Positions 1 to 10,735 of a DNA stretch of 64,000 nt are shown here, piece by piece. This DNA is from Erythrobasidium yunnanense (Eukaryota; Basidiomycota; Cystobasidiomycetes; Erythrobasidiales; Erythrobasidiaceae), in assembly GCA_001600175.1 (NCBI GenBank), contig BCJC01000005.1, forward strand, positions 1,840,471 to 1,904,470, written 5' to 3'. Position numbers and translations under genes: made by a program. Positions within the stretch are counted from its first letter, which is position 1; every line of letters starts with the position of its first letter. Under the pieces are notes generated by a model, which did not search any database, had not been told where the DNA came from, and worked only from the letters and a program-made list of their open reading frames with translations.

Positions 1-346
1 CCTCTGGCGCTAGTAGATTTGCAGGAAGTGATAATCTCAGGTTTGCCAGGTCCTGCGAACAGACAGATACCTCTCTATCAGCTCCGCTCGTTTAGATCAG
101 ATCCAGCATGCTTTAGGCATGCGGCCGCAGTTCGCACAGCGATATCATGTTGTCTGATATATTTACCTTTACGCCTACGACCTTCTTGAGTACGCCCAGC
201 AAGACTTTGAGCTTGCTTGAATCGGATTCTGGGTCCGCGCCCTCCTCAGGAGTGACGCTGACCGTCTCTGTCTCGCTGCTGAGCGCTGCTTCGTCGATAT
301 CTGCAGCTGCAACCTCTTCCTTCTTGCTGCTCTTGAACATGGACAT
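1..346 (-). CDS. Oxysterol-binding protein-like, N-terminal part (partial)
   Basis: Two exons are visible, 346-167 and 52-1, joined across a GT..AG intron (166-53); the gene continues past the left edge. Exon 1 encodes 60 residues: a charged, low-complexity start (MSMFKSSKKEEV) and then KLKVLLGVLKKVVGVK. Splicing in phase 0 adds DLANLRLSLPANLLAPE. From memory this join resembles the start of the lipid-binding domain of fungal oxysterol-binding (Osh) proteins, where a Lys-rich helix precedes a [DE]-[IL]-A-S-x-R-[LF]-S-L-P-like segment. The family moves sterols and phosphoinositides between membranes. The body of the domain, including any EQVSHHPP motif, lies outside, so the call rests on a short stretch. 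The start is uncertain: the frame stays open upstream to 418. Confidence 0.5.
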
Positions 347-763
347 GGCTTCTTTGCAACTCTGGCTTGATCTCGACGTCGACGTTGAGCCACGTTCAGG
401 CCTCGAATAGCCTTGCAAGTCAAGCTGATCTTAAGCTGATCTGAATGATTTCAAAGCTTTGCCGTTGCGCTTGTAAGGGTAATGTATCGTTTGGCTGTAA
501 CGTAAAGAAAGGGTAAAGGTCGAGGCTTATCTTGGAGCTTGACCAAGAGAAAGGGGTCAGACTATCGCAAACTACCGACGAAATCGAAGTTGAACACGCA
601 AGACAAGACAACGTACATGATGCTAACAGCATGCGATGGCCTATTCATCACTGATTCCTGACTTTGCTCTTTATACACCTCGGAATATCCAACGTCATTT
701 GTACCGGCGACCTCTCCTTCAATCCTGCTTCAATCTTCGGCTTTGTTTCATTCCAGCATCACA
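347..763. promoter_or_regulatory. Divergent intergenic region
   Basis: About 417 bases between the minus-strand Osh-like gene and the plus-strand reductase gene, so it must carry both promoters. I see no convincing coding frame or conserved RNA. Confidence 0.4.
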
Positions 764-2171
764 ATGTCCTCTACCTCTCTTCCTAGCAAGCACCGAGCTG
801 TCGTGGCTACTTCTGACAAGTCGGTCAGAATTGACGAGAAAGCCTTGCCCAAACTCGGAGACGACGATGTACTGCTACAAGTTAAGGCTGTCACGCTCAA
901 CCCGACCGGTGAATACACCTGCGAATGGATACCTGCGCGAGCAGGCCTGGCTGACTAAGTATGTTTTCCCGTTTCCGCTAGATTGGAAGCATCCTTATGG
1001 TGGCAGAATGCAAGACGGAGCATCTACTGGATCAGACTTTGCTGGAGTGGTCGTCAAGCCCGCTGCTCAGTGGAAGGCAGGGGACCGGGTAGCCGGATTC
1101 ACAAGAGGTGGAATCATCGACAATGTAGGCTAGAGCTCACAGCCATGTATATTTGCTAATGCGGAAGTGTGCAGGACAACGGCGCCTTTGCTGAATATGC
1201 GAAATCGCCCTCCGCTCTCCTGTGGAAGGTACCTGAATCCACTTCTTTCGAAGAGGCAGCAGCTATGGGCGGCATAGGCTCGCACACTGCCATTTATGCA
1301 CTCGAAAAGCTCGGTCTGCCAAGATGGGACAAACCTGCTCCGGAGCCTATTTCTGTCCTCATCTGGTCAGGCGCGACTTCCGTTGGTCATTACGCTGTAC
1401 AGCTTGCCAAGGTGTGCATCATTCGATTTCGCTAATCATAATACACTGAAGTCAGTCGCCAGATCCTCAATTTGAAAGCCTACGTGACAGCCTCGCCGAA
1501 ATGGCATGATGAGCTGAAGAAGCTAGGGGCACACGAATGCTTCGACTACAAGGATCCGGAAGTAGCTGAAAAGATCAAGAAGGCAAGCGGAGGCAGCATC
1601 AAGTACGGCTTAGACACGATCAGCGAGAAAGGATCCGCTTCGACTGCTGCTAAGGCATTCGGTGACGAGGGTGGAAAGCTTGCTTTGCTCCGTAAGTGGT
1701 TCTATTTCATCTCAGCGAAGGTTCACGTCTGAGTAACCTTTTGTCGCTGCTTCAATACGTACAGTGCCGTACGAAAAGCAGTCGAATGACCCAGAACAGG
1801 TGCAATTCATGCCCATACTGATCTACAACGCCATCGATGGCAACGACCAAGAAGGCTACAAGCTGCTCGAAGCATTGTGAGCGGCGAGCCTTCACCCTGC
1901 ATCTTTGCCCCGATGCCCGTAAATCTGACAACTGTTACAATCTGCAGCAACAAAGATCTCCCTGGCCTCATTGAGCAAGGCAAGTTCAAGTCCAACCCTA
2001 TCAAGAAGATGGGCAACAGCCTCGAACAGATCAAAGAAGGCCTTGACTACCTCAAAGATGGCAAGGTAAGCAGAAGTGATGTTTGAGATCGTAGATTCAC
2101 GCGAACGATGTTGATATGACCATTCTTGAATCTGACAGGCTTCTGGAGAAAAGCTCGCCTACAGTTTCTAG
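764..2171 (+). CDS. Zinc-independent medium-chain reductase (enoyl reductase/toxD-like), copy 1
   Basis: Seven exons: 764-908, 982-1124, 1175-1411, 1463-1691, 1765-1876, 1948-2065 and 2139-2171, giving 338 residues. The N-terminal GroES-like half starts MSSTSLPSKHRAVVA and contains the typical LQVKAVTLNPTDWKH turn, complete only after splicing. The Rossmann half has the nucleotide-binding segment SGATSVGHYAVQLAK (about 161-175). No zinc-ligand pattern is evident, which fits the NAD(P)H-dependent quinone/enoyl reductase branch of the MDR superfamily. That family reduces activated double bonds; the substrate cannot be told. The next gene downstream is a tandem copy with the same seven exon lengths. 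No secondary-metabolite synthase is adjacent. Confidence 0.85.
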
Positions 2172-2676
2172 GCCATCGGCCCCGATAGAATGACGGATGC
2201 AGCAGAGCTGAGGGAATCGATGTCGTGCGCGAGATATCTGTTCTGTACCCTTCACCTTCCGTGTACAGCTCAGCGGTTGCTGTGAATCAAAGCATGAGTC
2301 AACATATGTGGAACGCTCATCGAGCTAAAGCTACTTCGCGCTTGAGCACAACTTGCAGCAATGTGCTCTCTAACTCCCTTAGAGACCTCGTCACTCTTCG
2401 CAATCCATCTTTTGACGCTTTGTTTACACCTTACATCCTTTGTCAGGCCAGCTCTTTACATCGATTTCATTCGGCCCATTCACATCGTTTGCTCCTGGAG
2501 ACCCTAAGTATGCAAGAAGGCGAGACAAACCGCTGTTCCTCTTCAATTCGGTTTTCTCCTATCACTTCCCATTTGCCGGTAAACGGCAAAGGTCACTTGA
2601 ACCGATCGCGTGCAATTGCTTCTCCCTCATCCTTTTGACATTTCATTCTCCTCCTTATCGATCTCTTCTGCATACT
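2172..2676. promoter_or_regulatory. Intergenic region between tandem reductases
   Basis: About 505 bases containing the 3' end of copy 1 and the promoter of copy 2. Frames across it are open for some length but lack splice logic or recognisable protein. I see no other gene. Confidence 0.4.
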
Positions 2677-4079
2677 ATGTCCGCTGCTTCCCTCCCGCTA
2701 ACGCATAGAGCCGTAGTAGCTACTGGCGATAAATCTGTACAAGTCGTCGAGAAAGCTTTACCGAAGACAGGAGACGACGATGTGTTACTACAAGTCAAGG
2801 CCGTCACGCTGAATCCGACAGGTAGGCCATTCTGCGAACGAACTGTGCAAGCCGTGGTAAGCTGGACAAAGCTGACTAATCTTGTAGACTGGAAACATGC
2901 CTATGGCGGCAGGCTTGAAGAAGGTGCATCTACCGGATCTGACTTTGCTGGTATTGTAGTCAAGCCAGCTGGGCAATGGAGGGTCGGTGATCGCGTAGCC
3001 GGGTTTACTAGAGGCGGAATCCTAGACAAGGTAGGGTCTCCCTTCCCTGCTGGTATATACGTGCTAATCACGTAAGATATAGGATAACGGGGCCTTTCAA
3101 GAATACGTAAATTCGCCTGCCGGTCTGCTATGGAAAGTACCTGAATCACTCTCGTTCGAAGAAGCAGCAGCCATGGCAGGCATAGGCCTACATACTGCCA
3201 TCTATGCAATGGAGAAAATTGGTCTGCCAAGATGGAGTACACCTGCTCCAGAGCCTATTCCGTTTCTGATCTGGTCAGGCGCGACTTCGGTCGGCCATTA
3301 CGCTGTTCAGCTTGCGAAGGTGATCGTCAGTCGCAGTTGCAACCTACATCCTGCCCTAACGTTAATTACTAGCTTCTCAACCTGAAAGCCTATGTAACAG
3401 CTTCTCCCAAACGGCATGAAGAGCTGAAAAGGCTTGGTGCACACCAATGTTTCGACTACCAAGATCCTGATGTAGCTGAGAAGATCAAGAAAGCAAGTGG
3501 AGGAAGCATCAAGTGTGGCTTGGACACTATAAGCGAGAAAGGATCAGTTTCGACTGCTGCCAAGGCGTTTAGCGATGAGGGCGGGAAGCTTATCCTATTG
3601 CGTGAGTAGTTGTACGATGCATACAGATGAGCGACATGCTAATCTAAGATGGTTGAATATTGCAGTGACCTACGAGAAGCAAGCAAGCGATCCTGAGAAT
3701 GTACAGCTAGAGCGTATCCTACTTTACGATGCCATCGACGGCAAAGATCCAGCAGGGTACAAGCTCGTTGAGGCCTTGTGAGACGGTTCCTTCTGATTTC
3801 CATGTATTCCAGCTGACCTCCATTGCGTGACTCTTCAGCAATAAGGATATACCGGGTCTTATAGAACAGGGCAAGCTCAAGTCTAATCCTATCAAGAAGA
3901 TGGGAAACAGTCTTGAGCAGATAAAGGAGGGACTAGATTACTTGCGGGATGGCAAGGTGAGAGACACATTGACACCTGGAATCCTGTCCACAGAAACGAT
4001 ATACGGAAGAAAATAAGCTGATACTCAAGCGCTTCTGTCCATGCAGGCCTCGGGAGAGAAACTGGCTTATACCTTCTGA
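2677..4079 (+). CDS. Zinc-independent medium-chain reductase (enoyl reductase/toxD-like), copy 2
   Basis: Seven exons: 2677-2821, 2888-3030, 3083-3319, 3373-3601, 3666-3777, 3839-3956 and 4047-4079, again 338 residues. Every exon has the same length as in the upstream copy (145, 143, 237, 229, 112, 118, 33) while the introns differ in length and sequence. It starts MSAASLPLTHRAVVATGDKS and keeps the cofactor motif SGATSVGHYAVQLAK. Near-identical reading frames with diverged introns show a tandem duplication held by purifying selection on the protein. Both copies look intact. Function as for copy 1; the substrate is unknown. Confidence 0.85.
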
Positions 4080-4350
4080 AAAGCTAACCGAAACGACAGT
4101 GATCAAAGTAGAGCAGAACGGAACAGACGACTGTAGAAAGTAGAATAGAGTGCTCTGTGAAGTGATGCTTCGAGCTGTGCCAGCAGTATCGAAGGTACCC
4201 TTTTATGTCTAGACACTCTGTAATTAGACAGCACCCAGTACAGCATGGATCCCGGAGAATGTAGAACGAGAAACGAATGTGCACGTATCTCTAGCTTATC
4301 TGTCTACAGCTTGTTCTGCATTTTTGGGAGTGACGCAGCAGAAGCTTCCT

Positions 4351-5237
4351 TCAGACGAATCCACCTTTCGATCCCCTCTTCTCGTCAATCTTGCGGAAGC
4401 GTTCTTCTTCCAACTTGTTCTGACGTACGCAGGCTGTAGCTAGGAAGAGAGCGCACTGAATGGCGACCATTCCGTAGACTGTACTGAAGACGTTGTTGAG
4501 GGTGTTGTCGGAGAAGGCCGTGATGGGTGTCACGCAGGGTGTTGCAGCAGTTACGTTCTATGACAAGTATCGCGAGAGATGAGAAGCTGTTCATGCAGTA
4601 TGGGGTAGGCATCGCTTACTGCTTGTATGGCGCAAAAGCCTGTAGTCAAGGTCGAAGTCGAAGGCTGGAACAGTCCCGCTGCCGTAGCGTTCCAATATCC
4701 ACAGCACTGCAGCGAGTCCTGCAAAAACTGCTTCACCTCACTACTGTGATCGATCCAAACAGTCTCAAAGTCCGCTCGTTGACGAAGCGTGAAGAACCAG
4801 ACGGCCGTTCCGATGGCCATCGTCGAGACGGCCGCAAGGACGATGGTGATATTGAAGATACTGAGAATACGAGTGCGCGTACCGGCTTTGCGGGTGTGGA
4901 AGATCGCGAAGACGGAGTAGCCGAATGAGAGGAGGATATAGCTGCCCAAAGCGATTGCGGCTGGCATTGAATGTCAGAAGAACGTTGGATGCGATGAGAC
5001 TGGACGAACCTAGAGAGTCCTTTTCTGTGACGACTAGACGGCGGAGAAGCATGCTAGGAGAGCTTAAGTCGGCTTCTCCCATTCCGCGCCATGCCACTGC
5101 GGTTGCAGCCATTGCATCAGCTGCAATACCGATCAACCCTGCAACTATGCCTCACATGCGAAGACAAAGCAAATGACGGCGGATCCGAAATAGAGGAAAT
5201 CGAGGGCGGCCCAGATGAGGAAGAGCGGTTTGTTCAT
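4351..5237 (-). CDS. Tetraspanin-like membrane protein
   Basis: Four exons: 5237-5156, 5120-5010, 4960-4620 and 4557-4351, giving 246 residues. Membrane segments are visible near 5-24, 66-85, 97-121 and close to the C-terminus (VYGMVAIQCALFLATACV). Between the third and fourth lies an extracellular loop with the tetraspanin signature Cys-Cys-Gly (CCGYWNAT, 150-157), further Cys residues (GFCA, TPCV), and the acidic/basic tail VRQNKLEEERFRKIDEKRG. Fungal tetraspanins organise membrane microdomains, and some act in host penetration. The third intron (4619-4558) is needed to bring AIQA next to NVTAATPC and remove a stop. The first intron (5155-5121) is only 35 bases and is inferred from frame alone, so exon 1 is less certain. 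Confidence 0.85.
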
Positions 5238-5832
5238 GGCTGTTCCGGTGATGTTTAGTTTTTGACTGCGATATAGTACGAGTCTCTTCTAGAGAATGTA
5301 GATGAAAGACGGCCTGCGTCAAGCTTGCAGTGGGACTAGCCCTTGTCCAGGAAACGAAAGTGTAGGTATATGGAAAAGAGTGCGGATCCAGCCGACTTGT
5401 TAGGTGGATACGACGAGTGAAGGTGTATGTATCAGTCAGAGAGAAAGGTTAGCTTGCTCGATGTTCAGCGCATGGCCAGACTGCCGCGAGGTCGTGAAGG
5501 CTGGGGTAGACTTGGAGATGCTAAATGCGACAAGGACTTAGGGAGAAGCAGGAGCATCAGTAATCAGCTATTGAGAAGAAGCTCATCCATCTGCATCTCT
5601 TTACACAGCTGCATATCACCCTCGTGGTGTTCGAAGAGAGACAAGTCTGGTCTTCTCCCAACCGATTGCAGAACAGTCACGAAGCTGTATGCAAGCTATA
5701 CATCAAGTAACACATCGCTTCACATGCATGCACTCGTATCTAGTCCTCGAAGATCTCGTCCCATGCTCGTTCTCTCCGTCCCTCGTTCCGGCTTCTGCTC
5801 GTAGTGTACTTCGCAGCGCCTAATGGTGGTCC
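5238..5832. promoter_or_regulatory. Intergenic region upstream of the tetraspanin gene
   Basis: About 595 bases between the tetraspanin start and the stop of the next minus-strand gene. It must hold the tetraspanin promoter and the 3' end of the secreted-protein gene. A 125-codon plus-strand frame at 5427-5804 has no recognisable features and I do not call it. Confidence 0.35.
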
Positions 5833-6472
5833 TCATACGAACCTCCTTATCCTAGTCCCTCGTTCCGCGCCGCTCGTATACTCTACAACGACCACAGTGA
5901 CAGTCAGAGTAGCCATGATATCGCTGATTTGCTGTCCTTCACCTCCCGTTCCATCACCATGACATGTCCCATCAAACTCGTACCCTCTTTCTTTGTCGTC
6001 TATCCATCCATATATCAGCTCCTTGCGCAAGAAAGTGGAAAAGGCGGACGTACAGCAAGCATAGCAGCCTGGACCCCAAGCTGTATTAAGCCAAAGACCT
6101 TGTGCTCCTGCTCCATTAGCTCCTCCAGCACAGATGCAGTACGACCAGTCGTCTTATTCCCAGATCCTGTCAGCCTTCGCATCTGTCTTGAGCAAATTGC
6201 GTCTCACCTCCTGCACAGCGATTCTGTTCATGATTCGACATATCACATCCGAATCTACTCATGGCAGTCGCGCATATGCCCGTGCCAATCACGTCTCTTC
6301 TCCCGAGGCTGTTCAAGGAAGTACGCTCTTCAAGCAGGGCAGAGACATTGCTGATCTTGTGCGAGTTGCCATATACCAGCGAAGTCGGTGCTGAAGGATA
6401 ACTGAATGCGAACTTATTTTGCAGGAACAGCACAGCGAATGTGACGGCGACGAGAAGAAATGAGAAGGACAT
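5833..6472 (-). CDS. Secreted cysteine-rich protein of unknown family
   Basis: Two exons, 6472-6208 and 6152-5833, joined by a 55-base intron with a GGCTGAC branch-like site, give 194 residues. It starts with a clear signal peptide (MSFSFLLVAVTFAVLFLQ...), followed by a Ser/Asn-rich stretch and a dibasic site LGRR that could be cut by a Kex2-type protease. The mature part carries Cys in ICATAMSRFGCDM, NRCAGDDWSYCICAGG and GPGCYACC, then one Cys in DGTCHGDG. The last third has the hydrophobic run LTVTVVVVEY and a basic tail. I do not recognise a family. Signal peptide, processing site and Cys clusters fit a secreted effector, toxin-like or cell-wall protein. The reading depends on the splice: unspliced frames hit stops at once. 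Confidence 0.65.
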
Positions 6473-6849
6473 GCTTGCGGCCGCGTTGAGCAAGAGTCAA
6501 GAGCCTGACCATCGCGATTAGATGTTGAACACGCTTGACCGTTGGAGTAGTCGGAAGCGAGCCGAGACTTTGAATCTTGACGGCGAGCGAAGATGCGTAT
6601 AAATCCAAGAACGAGACCAGCTCGTGGTTTATTGCTACATGCTACATCATACATGGAATATCCAGTATGTATATGCACAAAGTGGAAGAACGAAAGAAGG
6701 GTATGCATCTCAATATCGGACAACCCCGGCTAGAGAGAGAGAGAGAGAGAGAGACGATTGCAGGCATGCTACTGATGATCAGGTACCGGACTACTGCGCG
6801 GAACAGATTGCTACTGATTTGGACTTAGCGGAGAGAGAAGAGTCTGACG
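6473..6849. promoter_or_regulatory. Intergenic region with GA microsatellite
   Basis: About 377 bases between two secreted-protein genes on the minus strand: promoter of the first, 3' end of the second. It includes a (GA)n microsatellite at about 6732-6754. Confidence 0.45.
6732..6754. repeat. (GA)n microsatellite
   Basis: An uninterrupted AG/GA dinucleotide run of about 23 bases in the intergenic region. Confidence 0.9.
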
Positions 6850-7689
6850 CTACGGCTTCTGGCGCCCATACCGCACAGCGGCATGCGCTGCGTGTCCTGC
6901 ATAGCGCGAAGCTTTCTTTATGCATTCGCTATTGTCCAGGGCTGCTCATAAATGCTCCATCAGCTTTGATCAGCAGCAAAATGGTGGCGCACTTACATAG
7001 TCCGTATCCTTCCTCACAGCCGAAGATTATGCATTGTCCAGCACTGCATTACATGCCAATATCAGCCTCTCCCCTTCGCTTCCAAGGTGTATATACGACT
7101 CACCTGCACCCTACGCCCGCTGCATTCTTGATCTTCGTACAATCCTTCCCCTGACCAATCGCTGCACATCCACCACACGACTCCAGATCACTCTGCGTAT
7201 CCAAGCATTCATATCCTCCTTTTGCAGACAATAGCTCTGAAATCTGATGTGTTGACGATTTAAATTCTTCAAAGCTTTTCGAGCCTGGTATCGGGCATGC
7301 CCTACATCATTACGATCGACATCAGCTACTCTCATCGTTAGTAAAGAGGAAGGAAGGAAGGAAATACCCACGTCTCGCCCGCTGGACAGAGGGATAGAGG
7401 TAAGCGTAGCCGCTGCTTCTTGTGCGCTTTCGACTCGGCACATATCCCATTCTTGAGCACCCAGCCGTCGTTGCAAGTCAATCTGCATGTCCCTTGTTCA
7501 CAAGAGGCGACGCCGTCGTTCTCGTGACAGACATGGTTGATTCTGCCGCAGTTGTTCTGTGCTCGGTGATCGGCTTAGCTAGATAAGTGGGGAGAGGAGG
7601 GAGAGGCATACCTTGTCGGTAAGGAGGTCGACTGCTAATGCAGTTTGTAAGAACCCAAGAAGCAGTAATAGGCCGGTTTGCAGTCTCAT
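6850..7689 (-). CDS. Secreted CPL1-like domain protein
   Basis: Five exons: 7689-7612, 7556-7372, 7301-7104, 7043-6997 and 6941-6850, giving 199 residues. A signal peptide ([19 protein letters not shown]) is followed by an EGF-like Cys stretch ([29 protein letters not shown]) and then the CPL1-like core: [44 protein letters not shown] and a final [12 protein letters not shown]. This domain is known from basidiomycete secreted proteins; CPL1 of Cryptococcus, from memory, is linked to capsule and virulence. The frame works only after removing four introns, and each join restores family-like sequence. Its role here is inferred to be at the cell surface or in the medium. The neighbouring minus-strand gene is another secreted Cys-rich protein of unrelated sequence. 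Confidence 0.85.
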
Positions 7690-8626
7690 CGTCCCGGTGT
7701 ACCTGGGTTTCGATTCGGTGATTCCAGCAGCTTGAAGGCGCCGAAGTAAGTCGGCGCGAAGTCTTGCAATGTGTGTGAGGTGCTAGATTTTCACGGTGTC
7801 TTGCTAATGGACTATCTCAGGTCTTGCAGAGGAACGAGCGGCACAATCACAGCAGCAGGAAGTAGGAAGGAAGCGAGACAGGCAGGGCGGTCTCGACGTC
7901 GTTTCATTGCATTCTAATTCAAGTAGTCGGTAAAACCTTGGCGCAGAGACTTGTGGTGGTGCCTTGCCATCCATCTGCATCGTTCGTCGTCTCCTGCCAA
8001 AATGGGTTGCAGAGGCTCGACGAAACAGGCAGGTGGCTCTGTTCTTTGAAAGCCTGGCCTGGCCTGGCTTTGAATCACATCATGCTTCTCATTGTTTGCT
8101 CAATTGTGAGAGCGTTGGCGTCCTTTGTGTTTCTTGCGAGCACTCAAGGCGTTGCTGCTGGCTCACTGTCGTCTTGGTCAGGTCTTTATCAGGCGGACGT
8201 TCGCGTAGCCTTGTACGTGCGTGTATCGTTGCGATGCAGATACTGTGCTGATGCTTCAATGGCATGACCCAAAGCACCTCGTTGCAAAGCGAAGGCAAGC
8301 CGCCCTGACTGAAATCCAGATAGGGTACGTATCACTTTATATCGCTGCTTTCGCTCTTCTCTTGTTCTGTCGTAGGATATTTCAAAGACCGTAGTACACA
8401 CCGCTCTCCCTCTCATGTTGTTACACCCATACAAAACGATCAATCCGTTTCGAAGAAGAAGTTCCAGACATTGCCATCGCATCGGTCTGCGCATGGTCAT
8501 TTTACCGTCTGCTAGACTTTGGTTTGCTTTTTGTTTTGCTGGTCTAATCTATCCCGTTTCCACTTTACGCGCTTGCAGTCGGTCCACGACCCACTAGCCC
8601 ATGTAGCAGTAAGAAGAGGTTGCCGT
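7690..8626. other. Long intergenic region without a recognisable gene
   Basis: About 937 bases between the CPL1-like gene start and the stop of HP1, both on the minus strand. It must contain the CPL1-like promoter and the HP1 3' end. Frames of 60-110 codons on both strands have no recognisable features. I see no tRNA-like fold or repeat. Confidence 0.4.
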
Positions 8627-10735
8627 CTAGTCGGCCATGACGGCGTCCCCATCCTCCTGCTCCTCCTCTTCCTGAGGTGTCTTAAAGCGCAGATGTTCCT
8701 GATAGAAGTCGATGATTCTGCGTGAGCGAGTGCCAACGAGAATGAAAGGAGAGACGGGTGAAGGGAAAGGAAAGGGTAACAAGTCAGCCAACTCGCTCAT
8801 TTCAAGGCAGAGGAAGGCAGAAGGGGATCGAAGAAAATGCTGCTTACCGCTGTGGGAACTTTCGGCGTGCAATCTCGTTATTGACCCATTCTGTAGATTT
8901 CCCATTCCTGAAGTGCCTGTATATACCACACTCAACATCAGCTTCCTTCCATTCTCTCATCCCAGGCGTTTTCTCTCGCAAAGAAAGAAAGTAAATGAAA
9001 GGGAAAACGCACCATCGAACAGCCCATCGATAGGTGAATTTCTCCTTATTATCAGCATTTCCATTGCCACTGCGAGTTGACGCAGGTGGATCCGAATGGG
9101 CAGTGGAAGAAGCGTCTTTGCCGTCTTTGTCTTTAGCCGTCTGTTCGACCGTATCGATCGAGAGGAGGTGCTGTTACCATCGGCACTAAAGCAATCAGCA
9201 TATACTCGCAACAATGCATATATCAGAGTGAGCACTCACATCCCACGAAGCCTCATCGACATAGACAGCCGAGCCCGGTTCTTCAGGCACGACTTCTTCC
9301 TCTTCTTCCACTTCCTCTTCTTCAGTTACTTCTTCTTCCATCTCCTCATCTTGCTGTTGTGCTTTTGCTGCTCCTTCACGAGAGCTCTTCTTGTCCGGTT
9401 TGCTATCTTTATCCTTTGAGCTTGAGCTCTTGGACGGTTTCTCCTTGGTGGATGAGGGAAAGACCTTCTCTACGATCTTCTCAGCTGCAGAAGCTATTAC
9501 TCCCGTCGCTGACGTCGAAGAAGGCTTTGAAGAAGACGATTTAGATTTCTTGTCCCCCTTAGGCAACGCAGCGCGGATCTGCGAGAGTGTATCATTCGCA
9601 TTATCGTCCTCCTCTTCCTCATCATCTCGCTCAGCAGCAGCAGCCTGTGATTCTCGTTTGCTCTTCTTGCTTCCTCTCGCAGCGGCGGCAGTAGAGTCTG
9701 CATCGGACTCATCGATAGACACGGGCGCAGCGGCAGATTTACGCTTGTTGCTTGTCTTTGCGGGTGGAGGAGTGGGTTGCAACTTCGGTTCTCTCTCCTT
9801 CTCCTTCTCGCGCTCTTTCTTGCTCGCTTTAGAAGAGTTAGGTGCCGTACTACTTGCATTGCTTAGCGGAGCAGCAGGAGCTTCTTTTACAGAAGGTCTT
9901 GCTTTTCTTGGTTTTTCAGGAATAGGAGCAGGTGATTCCGAGATGCGTTCTTGTACTTCTTCTTCGACAAGCTCTTCAGGCTCTTCTTCGACGTGCTTCT
10001 TCTTCTTCTTCTTCTTAGGCGGAGCTTCTTCTTCCATTCTCTCTTCCTCTTCCTCTACTTCTACCGAAGCAGGAGCAGCCTGCGACTCCCTCTTCTTCTT
10101 CTTTCCCCCATCTCCTCCATTAGCGCTCGCAGCAGCAGCTGCCAAAGCGCCTTCAGAAGGTCTAGCTGATTTCCTAGGTTTCCTATACTCGTAGTTCTCC
10201 ATTCTTGATCTCTTCGTATTGTCGTCGTAGAACTGCACACCGAGCGCTTCTTGAGATGCTTTGTATGTGTCCAACATGTCTTCTGCGCCTCCTAGAAGAG
10301 AATCGACGGGCTCTTCGGTGTTTTCTTCGTGGGGAAAGCCCTGGCGAGAGCGTAGCGAGCGTGAGCGACAAGCGGGAGAAGAGGTGTTAGAGTAGTAACA
10401 TACCTGCCATTTGATTGCTGTAAGAATACGTCGCGAGCATCGTCAGCGTTGAACCGAGAGTAGGATGGGAAGGGGAGAGCGAGCCCGCATAGCCAGGCCA
10501 TGCAACATCAGTAGGATCAACTCACTGAAGAGTGTCTGGGATCTGTTTCTCTCATCGAAGGTGACCTGCATCAACCATCTTGAATCAGCATACATACGCC
10601 GTAGTTTGCGCGATGGGTTGTTACCTGATGCCTGAGGATGGACTCTACTGCGTACTCCTCCTCGCCTGCGCCGCTCCCTTCATCTGCGCTATCGGGTATC
10701 TCCACTGCAGGCGCGTCCTTCTTGGATTTGGCCAT
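8627..10735 (-). CDS. HP1: HP1-type heterochromatin protein (chromodomain + chromoshadow domain)
   Basis: Seven exons: 10735-10625, 10565-10526, 10417-10404, 10340-9240, 9170-9013, 8916-8848 and 8717-8627, giving 527 residues. The chromodomain (about 27-90) runs EEEYAVESILRHQ, then TLFTIKWQGFPHEENTEEP, to DMLDTYKAS. The TIKWQ core is encoded partly by a 14-base micro-exon. A roughly 330-residue low-complexity hinge of Lys, Glu, Ser and Ala blocks follows. The C-terminus (about 415-510) is a chromoshadow domain: YVDEASWDHLLSIDTVEQ, FTYRWAVRWHFRNGKSTEW, then KFPQRIIDFYQEHLRF. HP1 proteins bind methylated H3K9 through the chromodomain and dimerise through the shadow domain to build heterochromatin. 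The hinge is much longer than in fission-yeast or animal HP1 as I recall. The start lies 227 bases from the divergent NCL1 start. Confidence 0.88.

Noticed and set aside
764-4079. Secondary-metabolite cluster around the toxD-like reductases
   Set aside because: No polyketide synthase, NRPS, P450 or transporter lies nearby; the neighbours are an Osh-like gene and a tetraspanin.
5427-5804. 125-codon plus-strand frame upstream of the tetraspanin gene
   Set aside because: No signal peptide, domain or splice logic, and Ser/Arg-rich composition as expected for a chance frame. It lies in a probable promoter region.
7938-8267. 109-codon plus-strand frame in the long gap before HP1
   Set aside because: No recognisable motif, overlapping frames of similar length on both strands, and no flanking splice signals that extend it.
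9391-10194. 267-codon plus-strand frame rich in Ser, Leu and Phe
   Set aside because: It is the exact antisense of the HP1 hinge. Lys/Glu/Ser codon blocks read backwards give Ser/Leu/Phe runs without stops. The sense strand has a complete spliced HP1.
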